A DNA stretch of 64,000 bases from Hydrogenophaga sp. SL48 (GTDB lineage: Bacteria; Pseudomonadota; Gammaproteobacteria; Burkholderiales; Burkholderiaceae_C): the NCBI RefSeq assembly GCF_021729865.1, contig NZ_CP063400.1:5126001-5190000 (forward strand). Direction: 5' to 3'. The first letter of the stretch is position 1, and each line of letters begins with the position of its first letter. The notes under the pieces were generated by a model. It was not told the DNA's origin. It searched no databases and worked only from the letters and a program-made list of their open reading frames with translations. Shown here piece after piece: positions 33,356 to 41,438 of this stretch. A program made the position numbers and the translations under genes.

Positions 33356-33873
33356 TGGTCACCCGCCTGCGCGCCGCCGAGCCGCTGCCGGCCTGGGGCG
33401 ATGCCTTCGGCGGTGACTTGCTGGACCTCAATGTCTGGCTGGCCCTGGTCGTTGCCGAGCACCCGCACCACGCCGCCGCGCGCCGCTACTGGGATCAGCA
33501 ACAGGTCACGCCCGCGCTCGGGCCGCGCGTCTGGTTTTGCCGCTCCACCATGCTCGGCCTCGTGCGCCTGCTCACGCAGCCCAAGCTGATGGGCGAGGGA
33601 GCGCTCGGCCTGGCCGACGCGCACGCGATCTACCAGCAACTGCGCCAGACCGAGGGCGTGGGCTTTGCCGGAGACGCTGAAAGTGCCGACACGCTGCTGG
33701 CCCGCTGGCTGAGCGACGGCCAGGCGCCCATGCCCGCGCGTCTCTGGACCGACGCCTGGTTGGCCGCCAGTGCCGAAGCCGCTGGCTTGCGGCTGGTGAG
33801 CTTCGACGCTGATTTCGCCCGTTTCCCCCTGACCCGCCGCTTGCACCTGGATGCCGTTGGTGCAGCGGAGTGA
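33355..33873 (+). CDS. PIN-domain toxin-like ribonuclease (VapC type)
   Basis: A 172-residue protein whose PIN fold is shown by LLDLNVWLALVVAEHPHHAAAR near the N-terminus (first catalytic Asp) and by LWTDAWLAASAEAAG followed by LVSFDADF at the end. PIN toxins are Mg-dependent RNases, often cleaving tRNA. It is longer than most VapC proteins (about 130-145 residues), mainly from an N-terminal extension and a loop around residue 105. Start is ATG 33355, overlapping the antitoxin stop (TGATG); a GTG one codon earlier is possible. Together with the upstream gene it forms a probable type II toxin-antitoxin pair. Confidence 0.8.
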   Translation: MVTRLRAAEPLPAWGDAFGGDLLDLNVWLALVVAEHPHHAAARRYWDQQQVTPALGPRVWFCRSTMLGLVRLLTQPKLMGEGALGLADAHAIYQQLRQTEGVGFAGDAESADTLLARWLSDGQAPMPARLWTDAWLAASAEAAGLRLVSFDADFARFPLTRRLHLDAVGAAE

Positions 33874-33904
33874 GCGTCCTGAACCCAATCCAGCACACCA
33901 CCGC

Positions 33905-34465
33905 ATGGCCCTGACCCTCCTGATGGCCCGCCACGGCCAGACCGACCTCAACATCGACGAACGCTGGCAAGGCCGGCTCGACATGCCGCTCAACGCCACC
34001 GGCGTTGCCCAGGCGGAGCAGCTTGCGCTGTCGCTGCCGGGCGGCATCGATGCCCTGGTGGTCTCGCCCATGCTGCGCGCGCGCCAGACCGCCGAGCCGG
34101 TGACCCGCGCGCTGGGCCTGGTGCCGAGGCTGGATGCCGATTTCCGCGAACGCGATTTCGGCATCTTCGAGGGCATCACCGCCGACGACGCGGTGCGGCA
34201 GTACCCCGAGCTCGCCGCGCGCAACGTGGCCTACCGCTGGGACGAAGCGCCACCCGGCGCCGAGCTCACGCGCGCGGTGGTGGACCGGGTCGAGCGCGGG
34301 CTGCAACTGCTGCGCGCGATGCACGACGGCCAGACCGTGTTGCTGGTGTCGCACGGCTTCGTGGTGCGCTGTCTGCGTTACCTGATCGACGGCTTGAGCG
34401 ATGCGGCCTTTTTTGAAGCCGAGCGCATCCCGAACGGCGCCTTCCTGACGCGACAGCTGCCCTGA
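33905..34465 (+). CDS. Histidine phosphatase family protein
   Basis: A 186-residue member of the phosphoglycerate-mutase-like superfamily. The active-site motif LMARHGQTDLN is at the N-terminus, then RARQTAEP, the acidic ERDFGIFEG segment and the second catalytic His in LLVSHGFVVRCL. ATG 33905 begins MALTLLMARHG; an earlier in-frame extension is not supported. Substrate could be phosphosugars or alpha-ribazole phosphate; there are no cobalamin genes nearby. A decayed gene follows on the opposite strand. Confidence 0.88.
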   Translation: MALTLLMARHGQTDLNIDERWQGRLDMPLNATGVAQAEQLALSLPGGIDALVVSPMLRARQTAEPVTRALGLVPRLDADFRERDFGIFEGITADDAVRQYPELAARNVAYRWDEAPPGAELTRAVVDRVERGLQLLRAMHDGQTVLLVSHGFVVRCLRYLIDGLSDAAFFEAERIPNGAFLTRQLP

Positions 34466-34752
34466 GCCCCAAGGTCCGGCGTCCTGCAGCAGCTTGGCCA
34501 GCACCGCCGGTACTTTCTTCGGCGCCACGTTGCGCAGCGGCCTGTTGACGTTGAAGCGGCCGAACATGGTGACCCTTGGTCTTGCCGATCGCGTCGCGCT
34601 TGGCCGCCGGCGTGCCCAGGATGTTGACCACCAGCGTGTCGCCGTCCCACGCACGGGCATGTTCATCCTCACGCGCAGCGCGGCTGAGCCCGGCTCTTCG
34701 GCCTCGTCACCGGGCGCTGGTGTCAGGGCTTGTTTTTGGGTTTGCGTGCCAT
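34466..34752 (-). pseudogene. Frame-disrupted coding remnant
   Basis: On the minus strand an ATG at 34752 opens MARKPKNKP and then hits a stop. Coding-like sequence continues through frame changes: first TPAPGDEAEEPGSAALRVRM, then WDGDTLVVNILGTPAAKRDA, then FGRFNVNRPLRNVAPKKVPA and VLAKLLQDAG. It stops against the end of the phosphatase gene. At least three frame shifts would be needed to join these pieces, so this looks like a decayed gene. No family is recognised. The 34753-34898 stretch after it contains no further gene. Confidence 0.45.
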
Positions 34753-34898
34753 GGCGTTTCCTTGTAAGGGGCGTCTCCAGGGGGGACTGTGCTGTTTTTC
34801 TCGGGCATCACAGCTTGCTTGCAAGTTGTCCGGATTCGGGCTCACGTTTGGCGTTGGCGTGCCGATGAGTGGTGTGTACAGACCACCCGGAAACCCCC

Positions 34899-35399
34899 AT
34901 GCTCTTTGCTCCCTTGCCCCGAAACGAGGCCAAGCGCCTGGAGGCGCTTCGCTCGCTGTTGATTCTGGACACCGCACCCGAAGAGTGCTTCGACCGCATC
35001 TCGGCCTTCGCCGCGAAGGAGTTCGACGTGCCGATCGCGCTCGTGTCTCTGGTTGATCGGGACCGGCAATGGTCCAAGTCCCACTTCGGCCTTGAGGTTT
35101 GCGAGACGCCGCGAGACGTCTCCTTCTGCGGCCATGCCATCACCAAGTCGGAAACGCTGGTGGTACCCGACGCGTTGAAGGACCCACGCTTTGCCGACAA
35201 CCCGATGGTGACTGGCCATCCCTTCGTCCGCTTCTATGCAGGCGCAGGATTGCGCCTGCCCTACGGCCAGGTGGTCGGCACACTGTGCATCATGGACCGG
35301 CGACCGCGTGAGTTCGACCGGCTTGATGTGGCCATTCTGGGCGGTTTGCGCGACATGGTGGTGGAGGAGCTGTTCCGTCGCGAGGAGGCTGCAGCATGA
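34899..35399 (+). CDS. GAF-domain sensor protein
   Basis: A 166-residue protein made of one GAF domain. It has the recurring bacterial segments NEAKRLEALRSLLILDTAPE, FDRISAFAAKEFDVPIALVS, DRQWSKSHFGL, RDVSFCGHAI, LVVPDALKDPRFADNPMV and GTLCIMDRRPREF. No output domain is attached. Its TGA overlaps the ATG of the next gene, a degenerate receiver, by 4 nt, so the two are probably made together and may function as a split sensor. Ligand unknown. ATG 34899 starts the typical MLFAPLPRNEAKRL. Confidence 0.85.
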   Translation: MLFAPLPRNEAKRLEALRSLLILDTAPEECFDRISAFAAKEFDVPIALVSLVDRDRQWSKSHFGLEVCETPRDVSFCGHAITKSETLVVPDALKDPRFADNPMVTGHPFVRFYAGAGLRLPYGQVVGTLCIMDRRPREFDRLDVAILGGLRDMVVEELFRREEAAA

Positions 35400-35809
35400 C
35401 CACTCAGCGAGGTGCCTTTGTTCACAAGGTGCTGCTGATCGAACCCGACGGCCTGGTGCGTGGCACGGTGGCGTCGGTGTGCCGCGAGATGCAGATTGCG
35501 CGCGTGCGCCAGACGATCAGCGTCGCGTCGGCCGAACAATGGCTCAAGACCGGAGCGCCGCAGGCCGTGCTGATGTCGCTGGTCGAAGGCGATGCCGCGC
35601 TGGATTTCCTGACCCGGCTGCGGGCCGGCGCGTTCCGCTGCGAGGCGGACATGCCGGTGGTGGCGATGGCGCGTATGGTCGACGCGGCGCTGGTGGCCCG
35701 GCTCAAGGAGCTCGATGTGCGCCGATTGCTGCTGCAGCCGTTCAGGTTGCACGACGTGATCCACACGCTGGAGCAGCTCTGGCCTGCGAGGGAAGCACTT
35801 CCGGCGTGA
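35396..35809 (+). CDS. Degenerate receiver-domain protein
   Basis: The 137-residue protein follows the response-regulator fold (KVLLIEPDGLVRGTVASVC at the start, VVAMARMVDAALVARLKELD and LLQPFRLHDVIHTLEQL at the end). The phosphorylation-site strand reads AVLMSLVEGD, where a Ser stands in the place of the usual Asp, and the first acidic cluster is reduced to EPD. It therefore cannot be phosphorylated in the usual way and is a pseudo-receiver. Translation is coupled to the GAF protein by an ATGA overlap. Role unknown. Confidence 0.75.
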   Translation: MTTQRGAFVHKVLLIEPDGLVRGTVASVCREMQIARVRQTISVASAEQWLKTGAPQAVLMSLVEGDAALDFLTRLRAGAFRCEADMPVVAMARMVDAALVARLKELDVRRLLLQPFRLHDVIHTLEQLWPAREALPA

Positions 35810-35820
35810 ACAGCCCCTAA

Positions 35821-35980
35821 GGCAACGCTGAAAAGTCCTTCGTGGCGCGGGCATCCCGCTCTCGGGCGGTCTGCGGCGTTGCAAAGCCTCGCCGGGCCGC
35901 CCGGCCCGTCTGCGTTTTGCGCTTTGCAGCCCTTCCCGACAGCAGGCGCCCGTATCCACGGGGACTTATTCAGCGTCGCC
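35821..35980. mobile_element. 160-bp miniature inverted-repeat element, IS5-group-like
   Basis: The ends match as inverted repeats: GGCAACGCTGAAAAGTCC at the left and, read from the right, GGCGACGCTGAATAAGTCC. The element is flanked by a CTAA direct repeat (35817-35820 and 35981-35984). A 4-bp YTAR target duplication and GG...GAATAAG-type ends fit the IS5 group, so this is probably a non-autonomous relative; no transposase is encoded. The right CTAA contains the priA stop codon (TAG on the minus strand), so the insertion landed on the end of priA without altering its protein. Confidence 0.75.
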
Positions 35981-38143
35981 CTAAATCGACAGCGGGTCCA
36001 CGTCCACCGCCCAGCGCACCAGGCCCTTGGCCTCGGGCGCGCTGCGACAGCCGTGCAGCACCGGCTGCCAGGCCGCCAGAAAACGCTGCAGCGCGCTGCG
36101 CGAGGCGCTCTCCACCAGCATCTGCGCGCGCTCGATGTTGGCCACGCGCTGGATCGTCAGTGGCACGGCGGGGTAGAGCGTGATGTCGTCGCGGTGGGGC
36201 AGGCCGGCAGCCTGCTCGGCGGCGATGGTGAGGAAGGCCTGCGCGGCGGGCTGGGTGCGAGCGTCGGCGCGCAGCAGCGCCTGCGCGCCGTAGGGCGGCA
36301 TGCCCGCGGCCTCGCGGTCGGCCAGCTGCCCGGCGGCGAAGCCGGGGTAATCGTGCTTCTTCAGGGCGGCAAACAGCGGGTGCGTCGGGTGCCAGGTCTG
36401 CACCCACATCTCGCTGGCCGCGCTCTGCGCCGCGTCGCGCCCCGCGCGCCCGGCCGCCTGCATCAGCAGCGCGAACAGGCGCTCGGGCGCGCGGTAGTCG
36501 CTGGCGAACAGGGCCGAGTCGGCGTTGAGGCCGGCCACCAGCGTGATGCGACGGAAGTCGTGGCCCTTGGCGATCATCTGGGTGCCCACCAGCACATCGA
36601 CCTCGCCGCTGTGCAGCGCGGCGAGCTGCTGTTCCAGGCTGCCCTTGGTGCGGGTCGTGTCCGCGTCCATGCGCGCCACCCGCGCCGGGCCGCCGTCGGG
36701 GCGCTTCACGTCCAGCATCAGGCTGGTGAGCTGTTCTTCGATCTGCTCGGTGCCGCGACCGACCGGCGCGATGTCCAGGTTGCCGCAGTCCGGGCAGGCG
36801 CGCGGCACGCGCGAGGTGAAGCCGCAGTGGTGGCAGCGCAGGGTGCGGTCCAGCTTGTGGAACACGCGAAAGGCGCTGCAGTTCGGGCACTCGCTTTTCC
36901 AGGCGCAGGCGTCGCACGAGAGCACCGGCGCGTACCCCCGCCGGTTGAGCAGGACCAGGCACTGCTCGCCGCGCGCGATGCGCTCCTGCATCGCGGCCAG
37001 CAGCGGCGGCGAGACCGGTGTGCCTTTGGGCTGGTGGTTCATGTCGACCAGCCGCAGGCGCGGCAGCGCGCCACCGCCGATGCGCCCCGGCATCGCCAGC
37101 CGCAGGTAGCGGCCCTGGTCCGCCGCGTGCCAGGTTTCCAGGGACGGCGTGGCCGAACCGAGCAGCACCTGGCAGCGGGGTGTCGCCCCCTCTCCCGCTG
37201 GCGGGAGGGGGCCGGGGTGAGGGACATTGGCCAACGCCTCCGTCTCCACCTTCGCCCGGTACACCGCCAGGTCCCGCGCCGAATAGCGCGCACCTTCCTG
37301 GCTCTTGTAGCTCGGGTCGTGCTCTTCATCCACCACGATCAGCCGCAGCCCCGGCAGGCTGGCGAACACGGCCATGCGGGTGCCCAGCACGATGCGCGCC
37401 ACGCCCGTGTGCGCCGCCAGCCAGCTGGAGAGGCGCTGCGCCGGCGTCATGCCGCTGTGCAGGCAGACCACCGAGCCGGTGCCGAACGCGGGCTCGAAAC
37501 GTTCCCGGAACCGCGCCTCCAGCTGCGGTGTGAGGTTGATCTCGGGCACCATCACCAGCACCTGGGTGAGCGCCTCGCCCTCGGGCACCGCGGTCTGCAA
37601 CACGTCCTGGGTGGCGCGCAGGTAGACCTCGGTCTTGCCGCTGCCGGTGGCGCCGTACAGCAGCACCGGGGCGCTCGCGCCCTCCAGCGCCGCCAGGGCC
37701 TCGGCCTGCTCGGCGCTCAGATCGTGGCCGCTCAACGCCTCGGGGGCGGTGGGTTCGGCGGTCAACAGCTTGGCGCGCTTCTTCAGGCGGCGCGCGAGCT
37801 GGGCGTGGTCCAGCTCGCGCAGCTGCGGCGGCAGGGCGGCCAGCGCCACCTCACCCAGGCTGCGCTGGTAGTACTGGGCGGCAAATTTCACCAGCTGGCG
37901 CCAGCGCTCGTTGAGCGGTGGCAGGCCGTCGAGCACGCCGGCCACGGCCTTCGTCTGGGTCTCGGCCAGCCCCTCGGGCGGAACGCTCGGGCAGTCCCAG
38001 ACCACGCCCAGCACCTCGCGCGCGCCCAGCGGCACACGCACCAGCGTGCCCGGCGTGAGCGACAACTCACTCCGGTAACTCAGGATGCCGCCCACGCCGC
38101 TGTGGGCGGGGGTGGCGATCACGACGCCGGGCCAGTAGGGCAT
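35981..38143 (-). CDS. priA: Primosomal protein PriA
   Basis: Replication-restart helicase of 720 residues. The N-terminal DNA-binding part (LVRVPLGAREVLGVVWD) is followed by Walker A LYGATGSGKTEVYLR, the DEEH box in VVDEEHDPSYKSQEGARYS, LLGSATPSLETW, and the paired zinc sites (CDACAWKSECPNCSAFRV, then CHHCGF and CPDCGNLD). MIAKGHDF and AGRAGRDA mark the second helicase lobe. Between YRAKVETEALAN and CQVLLGSATPS lies an in-frame palindromic-repeat insertion (PHPGPLPPAGEGATPR). The stop codon lies in the target duplication of a miniature element. Upstream is an AT-rich region with DnaA-box-like sequences. Confidence 0.96.
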   Translation of the reverse strand: MPYWPGVVIATPAHSGVGGILSYRSELSLTPGTLVRVPLGAREVLGVVWDCPSVPPEGLAETQTKAVAGVLDGLPPLNERWRQLVKFAAQYYQRSLGEVALAALPPQLRELDHAQLARRLKKRAKLLTAEPTAPEALSGHDLSAEQAEALAALEGASAPVLLYGATGSGKTEVYLRATQDVLQTAVPEGEALTQVLVMVPEINLTPQLEARFRERFEPAFGTGSVVCLHSGMTPAQRLSSWLAAHTGVARIVLGTRMAVFASLPGLRLIVVDEEHDPSYKSQEGARYSARDLAVYRAKVETEALANVPHPGPLPPAGEGATPRCQVLLGSATPSLETWHAADQGRYLRLAMPGRIGGGALPRLRLVDMNHQPKGTPVSPPLLAAMQERIARGEQCLVLLNRRGYAPVLSCDACAWKSECPNCSAFRVFHKLDRTLRCHHCGFTSRVPRACPDCGNLDIAPVGRGTEQIEEQLTSLMLDVKRPDGGPARVARMDADTTRTKGSLEQQLAALHSGEVDVLVGTQMIAKGHDFRRITLVAGLNADSALFASDYRAPERLFALLMQAAGRAGRDAAQSAASEMWVQTWHPTHPLFAALKKHDYPGFAAGQLADREAAGMPPYGAQALLRADARTQPAAQAFLTIAAEQAAGLPHRDDITLYPAVPLTIQRVANIERAQMLVESASRSALQRFLAAWQPVLHGCRSAPEAKGLVRWAVDVDPLSI
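37184..37223. repeat. Palindromic repeat inserted in frame within priA
   Basis: A GC-rich palindrome (CCCCCTCTCCCGC, then GCGGGAGGGGG) followed by CCGGGGTGAGGG. On the priA strand it encodes PHPGPLPPAGEG, a peptide signature typical of a dispersed proteobacterial repeat. It sits in a loop between helicase motifs, where PriA relatives have no such sequence. Confidence 0.7.
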
Positions 38144-38531
38144 GTTTAGCGGCTCTTCTTCAGTCGAACTGTCGGAAAGTGATGTAAGTCATTGATTTGA
38201 CATGGCTTCCACAGCTGTCCAAGCTTTCTGTGGATAACTTTGTTGATAGGTGCTTTTTCCGCGCCCGGAAGCCTTGTAAATCAAGGCCTTTCTTAAATTG
38301 CCCAGAAAAAAAGCAGAAATCAAAACCCAATGAAATCAACAGCTTAGATCGCCACCCCATCGGGTGGGGCGGCACTGATGGGGTGAAACCTGCATGTCGC
38401 ACCGCAGCACGAAATTTGTGCATAAGTAAGGCATGTCAAGCGTTCTTTTTTTGAGTTTCTGTGCTAAAGGCCGGGCCGGGGGCGCTCAGGCATGCGTTCC
38501 GGGCATGCAAAGCGCCGGTGCGCAGGGTGGC
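38144..38531. promoter_or_regulatory. AT-rich priA-hemE intergenic region with DnaA-box-like sites
   Basis: This 388-nt region lacks genes and is far more AT-rich than its surroundings, mainly 38160-38350. It holds a perfect DnaA box TGTGGATAA (38229-38237), a 7/9 match TGTTGATAG (38241-38249), and an 8/9 match TGTGCATAA (38417-38425). A 9-bp inverted repeat CACCCCATC (38353-38361) and GATGGGGTG (38377-38385) also stands out. It must include the priA promoter and the hemE 3' end. Whether DnaA regulates priA here or the region has an origin-like role cannot be told by reading. Confidence 0.5.
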
Positions 38532-39629
38532 TCAGGCCTGGGCCCGGATGCGCTTGGAGTGCGTGTGAACCGCGTCCACCAGCACCTTCACGCTCTCCGG
38601 CGGGGTGTACTGGCTGATGCCGTGACCCAGGTTGAAGATGTGCGTGGGGCCGGTGCCAGCACCCTGGTGCGGCGTGCCAAAACTCTCCAGCACCGCCGCC
38701 ACTTCGCGGTCAATCGCCTCGGGCGGCGCGAACAGCACGTTCGGGTCGATGTTGCCCTGCAGGGCTTTGCTGTCGCCCACTGCGGCGCGTGCCTTGGCCA
38801 GATTCACCGTCCAGTCCAGGCCCAGCGCCTCGCAGTCCAGGCCCTTCATGTCGTCCAGCCACAGGCCGCCGCCCTTGGTGAAGACGATGCGCGGAATCAC
38901 CGCGCCCGTGGCGTCGGTGCGCTTGAGCTGCGCCAGCACGCGCTTCGTGTACGCCAGCGAAAACTCCTGGAACTTGCCATCGGCCAGCACACCGCCCCAG
39001 CTGTCAAAAATCATCACCGCCTGCGCGCCGGCGTCGATCTGGGCGTTCAGGTACACGGCCACCGAGTCCGCGTTGATCGCGAGGATGCGGTGCATCAGGT
39101 CCGGGCGGCTGTACATCAGCGATTTCACGGCACGGTAGTCGTCCGAGCCGCCGCCCTCCACCATGTAGCAGGCCAGCGTCCAGGGGCTGCCCGAAAAGCC
39201 GATCAGCGGCACGCGCCCGTTCAGCGCCTGGCGGATGCTGGTCACCGCGTCGAACACATAACGCAGCTTGTCCATGTCCGGCACGGCCAGCGTGGCCACG
39301 TCGGCCTCGGTGCGCACCGTCTTCGCGAACTTCGGGCCTTCGCCCTGCTGGAAGGTGAGGCCCAGGCCCATCGCGTCCGGCACGGTCAGGATGTCGCTGA
39401 ACAGGATGGCCGCGTCCAGCGCGTAGCGCTCCAGCGGCTGCAGCGTCACCTCGGTGGCGCAATCCACGTTGGTCGCCAGACCCATGAACGACCCCGCCTT
39501 GGCGCGCGTGGCGCAGTACTCCGGCAGGTAGCGACCGGCCTGGCGCATCAGCCACACGGGCGTGTGTGCGGTGGACTGGCGCAGGCAGGCGCGCAGGAAG
39601 GTGTCGTTCTGCAGGGGGGCGAAGCTCAT
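38532..39629 (-). CDS. hemE: Uroporphyrinogen decarboxylase
   Basis: Converts uroporphyrinogen III to coproporphyrinogen III in haem synthesis. The 365-residue protein has [15 protein letters not shown] near residue 25 (the substrate-binding Arg cluster), [15 protein letters not shown] with the catalytic Asp, [20 protein letters not shown], and the C-terminal [13 protein letters not shown]. Length and motifs are standard. ATG 39629 starts [15 protein letters not shown]. The upstream 297 nt to the next gene (39630-39926) contain no other gene that can be supported. Confidence 0.98.
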   Translation of the reverse strand: MSFAPLQNDTFLRACLRQSTAHTPVWLMRQAGRYLPEYCATRAKAGSFMGLATNVDCATEVTLQPLERYALDAAILFSDILTVPDAMGLGLTFQQGEGPKFAKTVRTEADVATLAVPDMDKLRYVFDAVTSIRQALNGRVPLIGFSGSPWTLACYMVEGGGSDDYRAVKSLMYSRPDLMHRILAINADSVAVYLNAQIDAGAQAVMIFDSWGGVLADGKFQEFSLAYTKRVLAQLKRTDATGAVIPRIVFTKGGGLWLDDMKGLDCEALGLDWTVNLAKARAAVGDSKALQGNIDPNVLFAPPEAIDREVAAVLESFGTPHQGAGTGPTHIFNLGHGISQYTPPESVKVLVDAVHTHSKRIRAQA

Positions 39630-39926
39630 GGGGGTATCCGGTTGCGGTGATCTGACGGGAAGCGGCGATTATCCCGTGTGGGGTGGGGCCTCACTTTGAG
39701 CGAGCGCAGACGGGTCTGCTGGCGGCGAGCAGACTTTGCCAAGTCAATGGCCTCGGGTGTAGCATGACCGGCGACCTTTTTGTCTGGATGAAGACGGATC
39801 CCCGCCCACGAGACCTGAGCGTCCATCGCGCACGAACAAGCCGGGGAATCCATTCCATCCGTTCACCCGCTGCCGCTGCGCGGCACGACTTGAGTCGGGC
39901 GTCAGATCTCATGTTCAAGGACCGCC

Positions 39927-40409
39927 ATGCTGGCCACCACCCTTCGATTCGCGGGTCTCTTCCTCACGGCATTGCTCGTGGGCACCATGTTCGGCATCTG
40001 GCTCGGGTTCAATCCCGCGGCGCTGTCGGCGGGCGCCTATGTCGAGATGCAGCAGAACACCATCTGTGCGCTGAACGTGGTGCTGCCTGCCCTCGGCCTG
40101 GCCTGCATCGTTCTGACGGCGGCCCTGGCCGTGGTGACCCGACGGGACGGACGCGCCCGCTCGCTGCTCGTCGTGGCGGCGCTCTGCCTGGTGGCCGCGG
40201 GCCTCATCACCCGCTTCGCGAACCAGCCCATCAATGCGCTCGTCATGACCTGGAGCGCCCAGGCCCCCGCGAGCAACTGGGCGGAACTGCGCGACACGTG
40301 GTGGCAGTGGCACAGCTTGCGCACCGCCCTGGCGGTGGGGGGCTTTGCGCTGGCACTGTTTGCCGCGGTCGGTCAGCGCACGGAACCCTCCCACACCCGG
40401 GCAGCCTGA
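39927..40409 (+). CDS. DUF1772 (anthrone-oxygenase-like) membrane protein
   Basis: A 160-residue protein with four hydrophobic segments (residues about 6-26, 50-70, 80-95 and 135-150). It has the DUF1772 pattern FANQPINALVMTWSAQAPA followed by NWAELRDTWWQWHSLRTALA. Members include fungal anthrone oxygenase and many bacterial membrane proteins of unknown role. The ATG at 39927 gives MLATTLRFAGLFLTALL. Next to another small membrane protein on the same strand. Confidence 0.82.
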   Translation: MLATTLRFAGLFLTALLVGTMFGIWLGFNPAALSAGAYVEMQQNTICALNVVLPALGLACIVLTAALAVVTRRDGRARSLLVVAALCLVAAGLITRFANQPINALVMTWSAQAPASNWAELRDTWWQWHSLRTALAVGGFALALFAAVGQRTEPSHTRAA

Positions 40410-40462
40410 AGCTCGGCAGGGCCTTCCGCCGAGTCCGGCGTTGTCTGCATCCGGTCAACCGC

Positions 40463-40924
40463 ATGAAAACCACGCGCGCAGGGCGCTTTGAGCTTTTCGC
40501 CCTGGGGGTGGCTGAAGCCGCCGCGTTGCTCCTTCTTGCTGGCTGGCCCGGGAAGCTGTCGACGCTTCTGTGGGCCGTCTGCCTGCCGCTCACGGCCTGG
40601 CTGTATGCCCGCTGGCGGTCGCGCGAACATGTCTGCGCGATCGTCGGCGCTGCCTGCGGGTTGGCCGCGTATCCTGTGAGCCATGGCTTGTTCTCGTTGC
40701 TGGTCCTGCCGTTCCCGCTTCAGCTTCTGGGGGCGCTGGGGGTCGTGGCCGAGGCGCTTCACGGCTCACCTGCCTATCTCGTCGTCCGGTTCGCCGATCT
40801 TGAGCCGCAGGGAGACACCAGCCTTGCGGTGCTGCTCCTCGACTACCTGCTCAATGGGCTCGTGTGGGCGGCGATCTACGGACGGATCGGCCATCATCTC
40901 GATCAGGGACGACGCTCACGTTGA
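40463..40924 (+). CDS. Hypothetical membrane protein (153 aa)
   Basis: No family recognised. The protein has four or five hydrophobic segments: LFALGVAEAAALLLLAGW, LLWAVCLPLTAWLYARW, VGAACGLAAYPVSHGLFSLL, LLGALGVVAEAL and a final YLLNGLVWAAIYGRIG. A basic C-terminus (DQGRRSR) suggests cytoplasmic orientation by the positive-inside rule. It starts 53 nt after the DUF1772 gene, and a CYTH-domain gene follows. Confidence 0.7.
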   Translation: MKTTRAGRFELFALGVAEAAALLLLAGWPGKLSTLLWAVCLPLTAWLYARWRSREHVCAIVGAACGLAAYPVSHGLFSLLVLPFPLQLLGALGVVAEALHGSPAYLVVRFADLEPQGDTSLAVLLLDYLLNGLVWAAIYGRIGHHLDQGRRSR

Positions 40925-40948
40925 ACCCGCCTGTTGATTGACCTTGCC

Positions 40949-41425
40949 ATGCCCATCGAAATCGAACGCAAATTCCGGGTCACCGGCACCGCCTGGCGCA
41001 CGGCCGATGGCCAGCGCATCTGCCAGGGTTACCTCAACCGCGACCAGCACCGCACGGTGCGGGTGCGCGTCGCCGGCGCTCAGGCGTTTCTCACCATCAA
41101 GGGTGTCACCACCGGCGCCACCCGGGCGGAGTTTGAATACGCCATTCCGCTGGCCGACGCCGAGGCGCTGCTCGCCCTGTGCGACGGGCCGCTGATCGAC
41201 AAGGTGCGCCACCGGGTCGAGCACGGCGGCCTGCTCTGGGAGATCGACGAGTTCCTGGGGGACAACGCGGGCCTGGTGGTGGCCGAGGTGGAACTGGCGA
41301 GCGAGGGGCAGGCGATCACCCTGCCGCCCTGGGTGACCGAGGAGGTCACGACCGACAGCCGCTACTTCAATTCCAGTCTCGCGACCCATCCGTTCAACCG
41401 GTGGGGTCCCTCCAAAGACCGCTGA
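40949..41425 (+). CDS. CYTH-domain protein (triphosphatase / class IV cyclase family)
   Basis: CYTH proteins hydrolyse inorganic triphosphate or thiamine triphosphate, or act as adenylate cyclases, inside an eight-stranded tunnel. The 158-residue protein begins with the signature MPIEIERKFRV, then shows alternating basic and acidic strands: RTVRVRVAGAQAFLTIKG, RAEFEYAIPL, KVRHRVEHGGLLWEIDEF and AEVELASEG. Start ATG 40949 places EIERKF at residue 3, as in the family. Bacterial single-domain members are most often triphosphatases. The next gene begins 13 nt downstream. Confidence 0.88.
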   Translation: MPIEIERKFRVTGTAWRTADGQRICQGYLNRDQHRTVRVRVAGAQAFLTIKGVTTGATRAEFEYAIPLADAEALLALCDGPLIDKVRHRVEHGGLLWEIDEFLGDNAGLVVAEVELASEGQAITLPPWVTEEVTTDSRYFNSSLATHPFNRWGPSKDR

Positions 41426-41438
41426 AAGGACCACGCCC

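Noticed and set aside
38144..38531. Calling this region oriC outright
   Set aside because: No dnaA, dnaN or parAB genes are nearby and only one perfect DnaA box is present, so it is reported as a candidate only.
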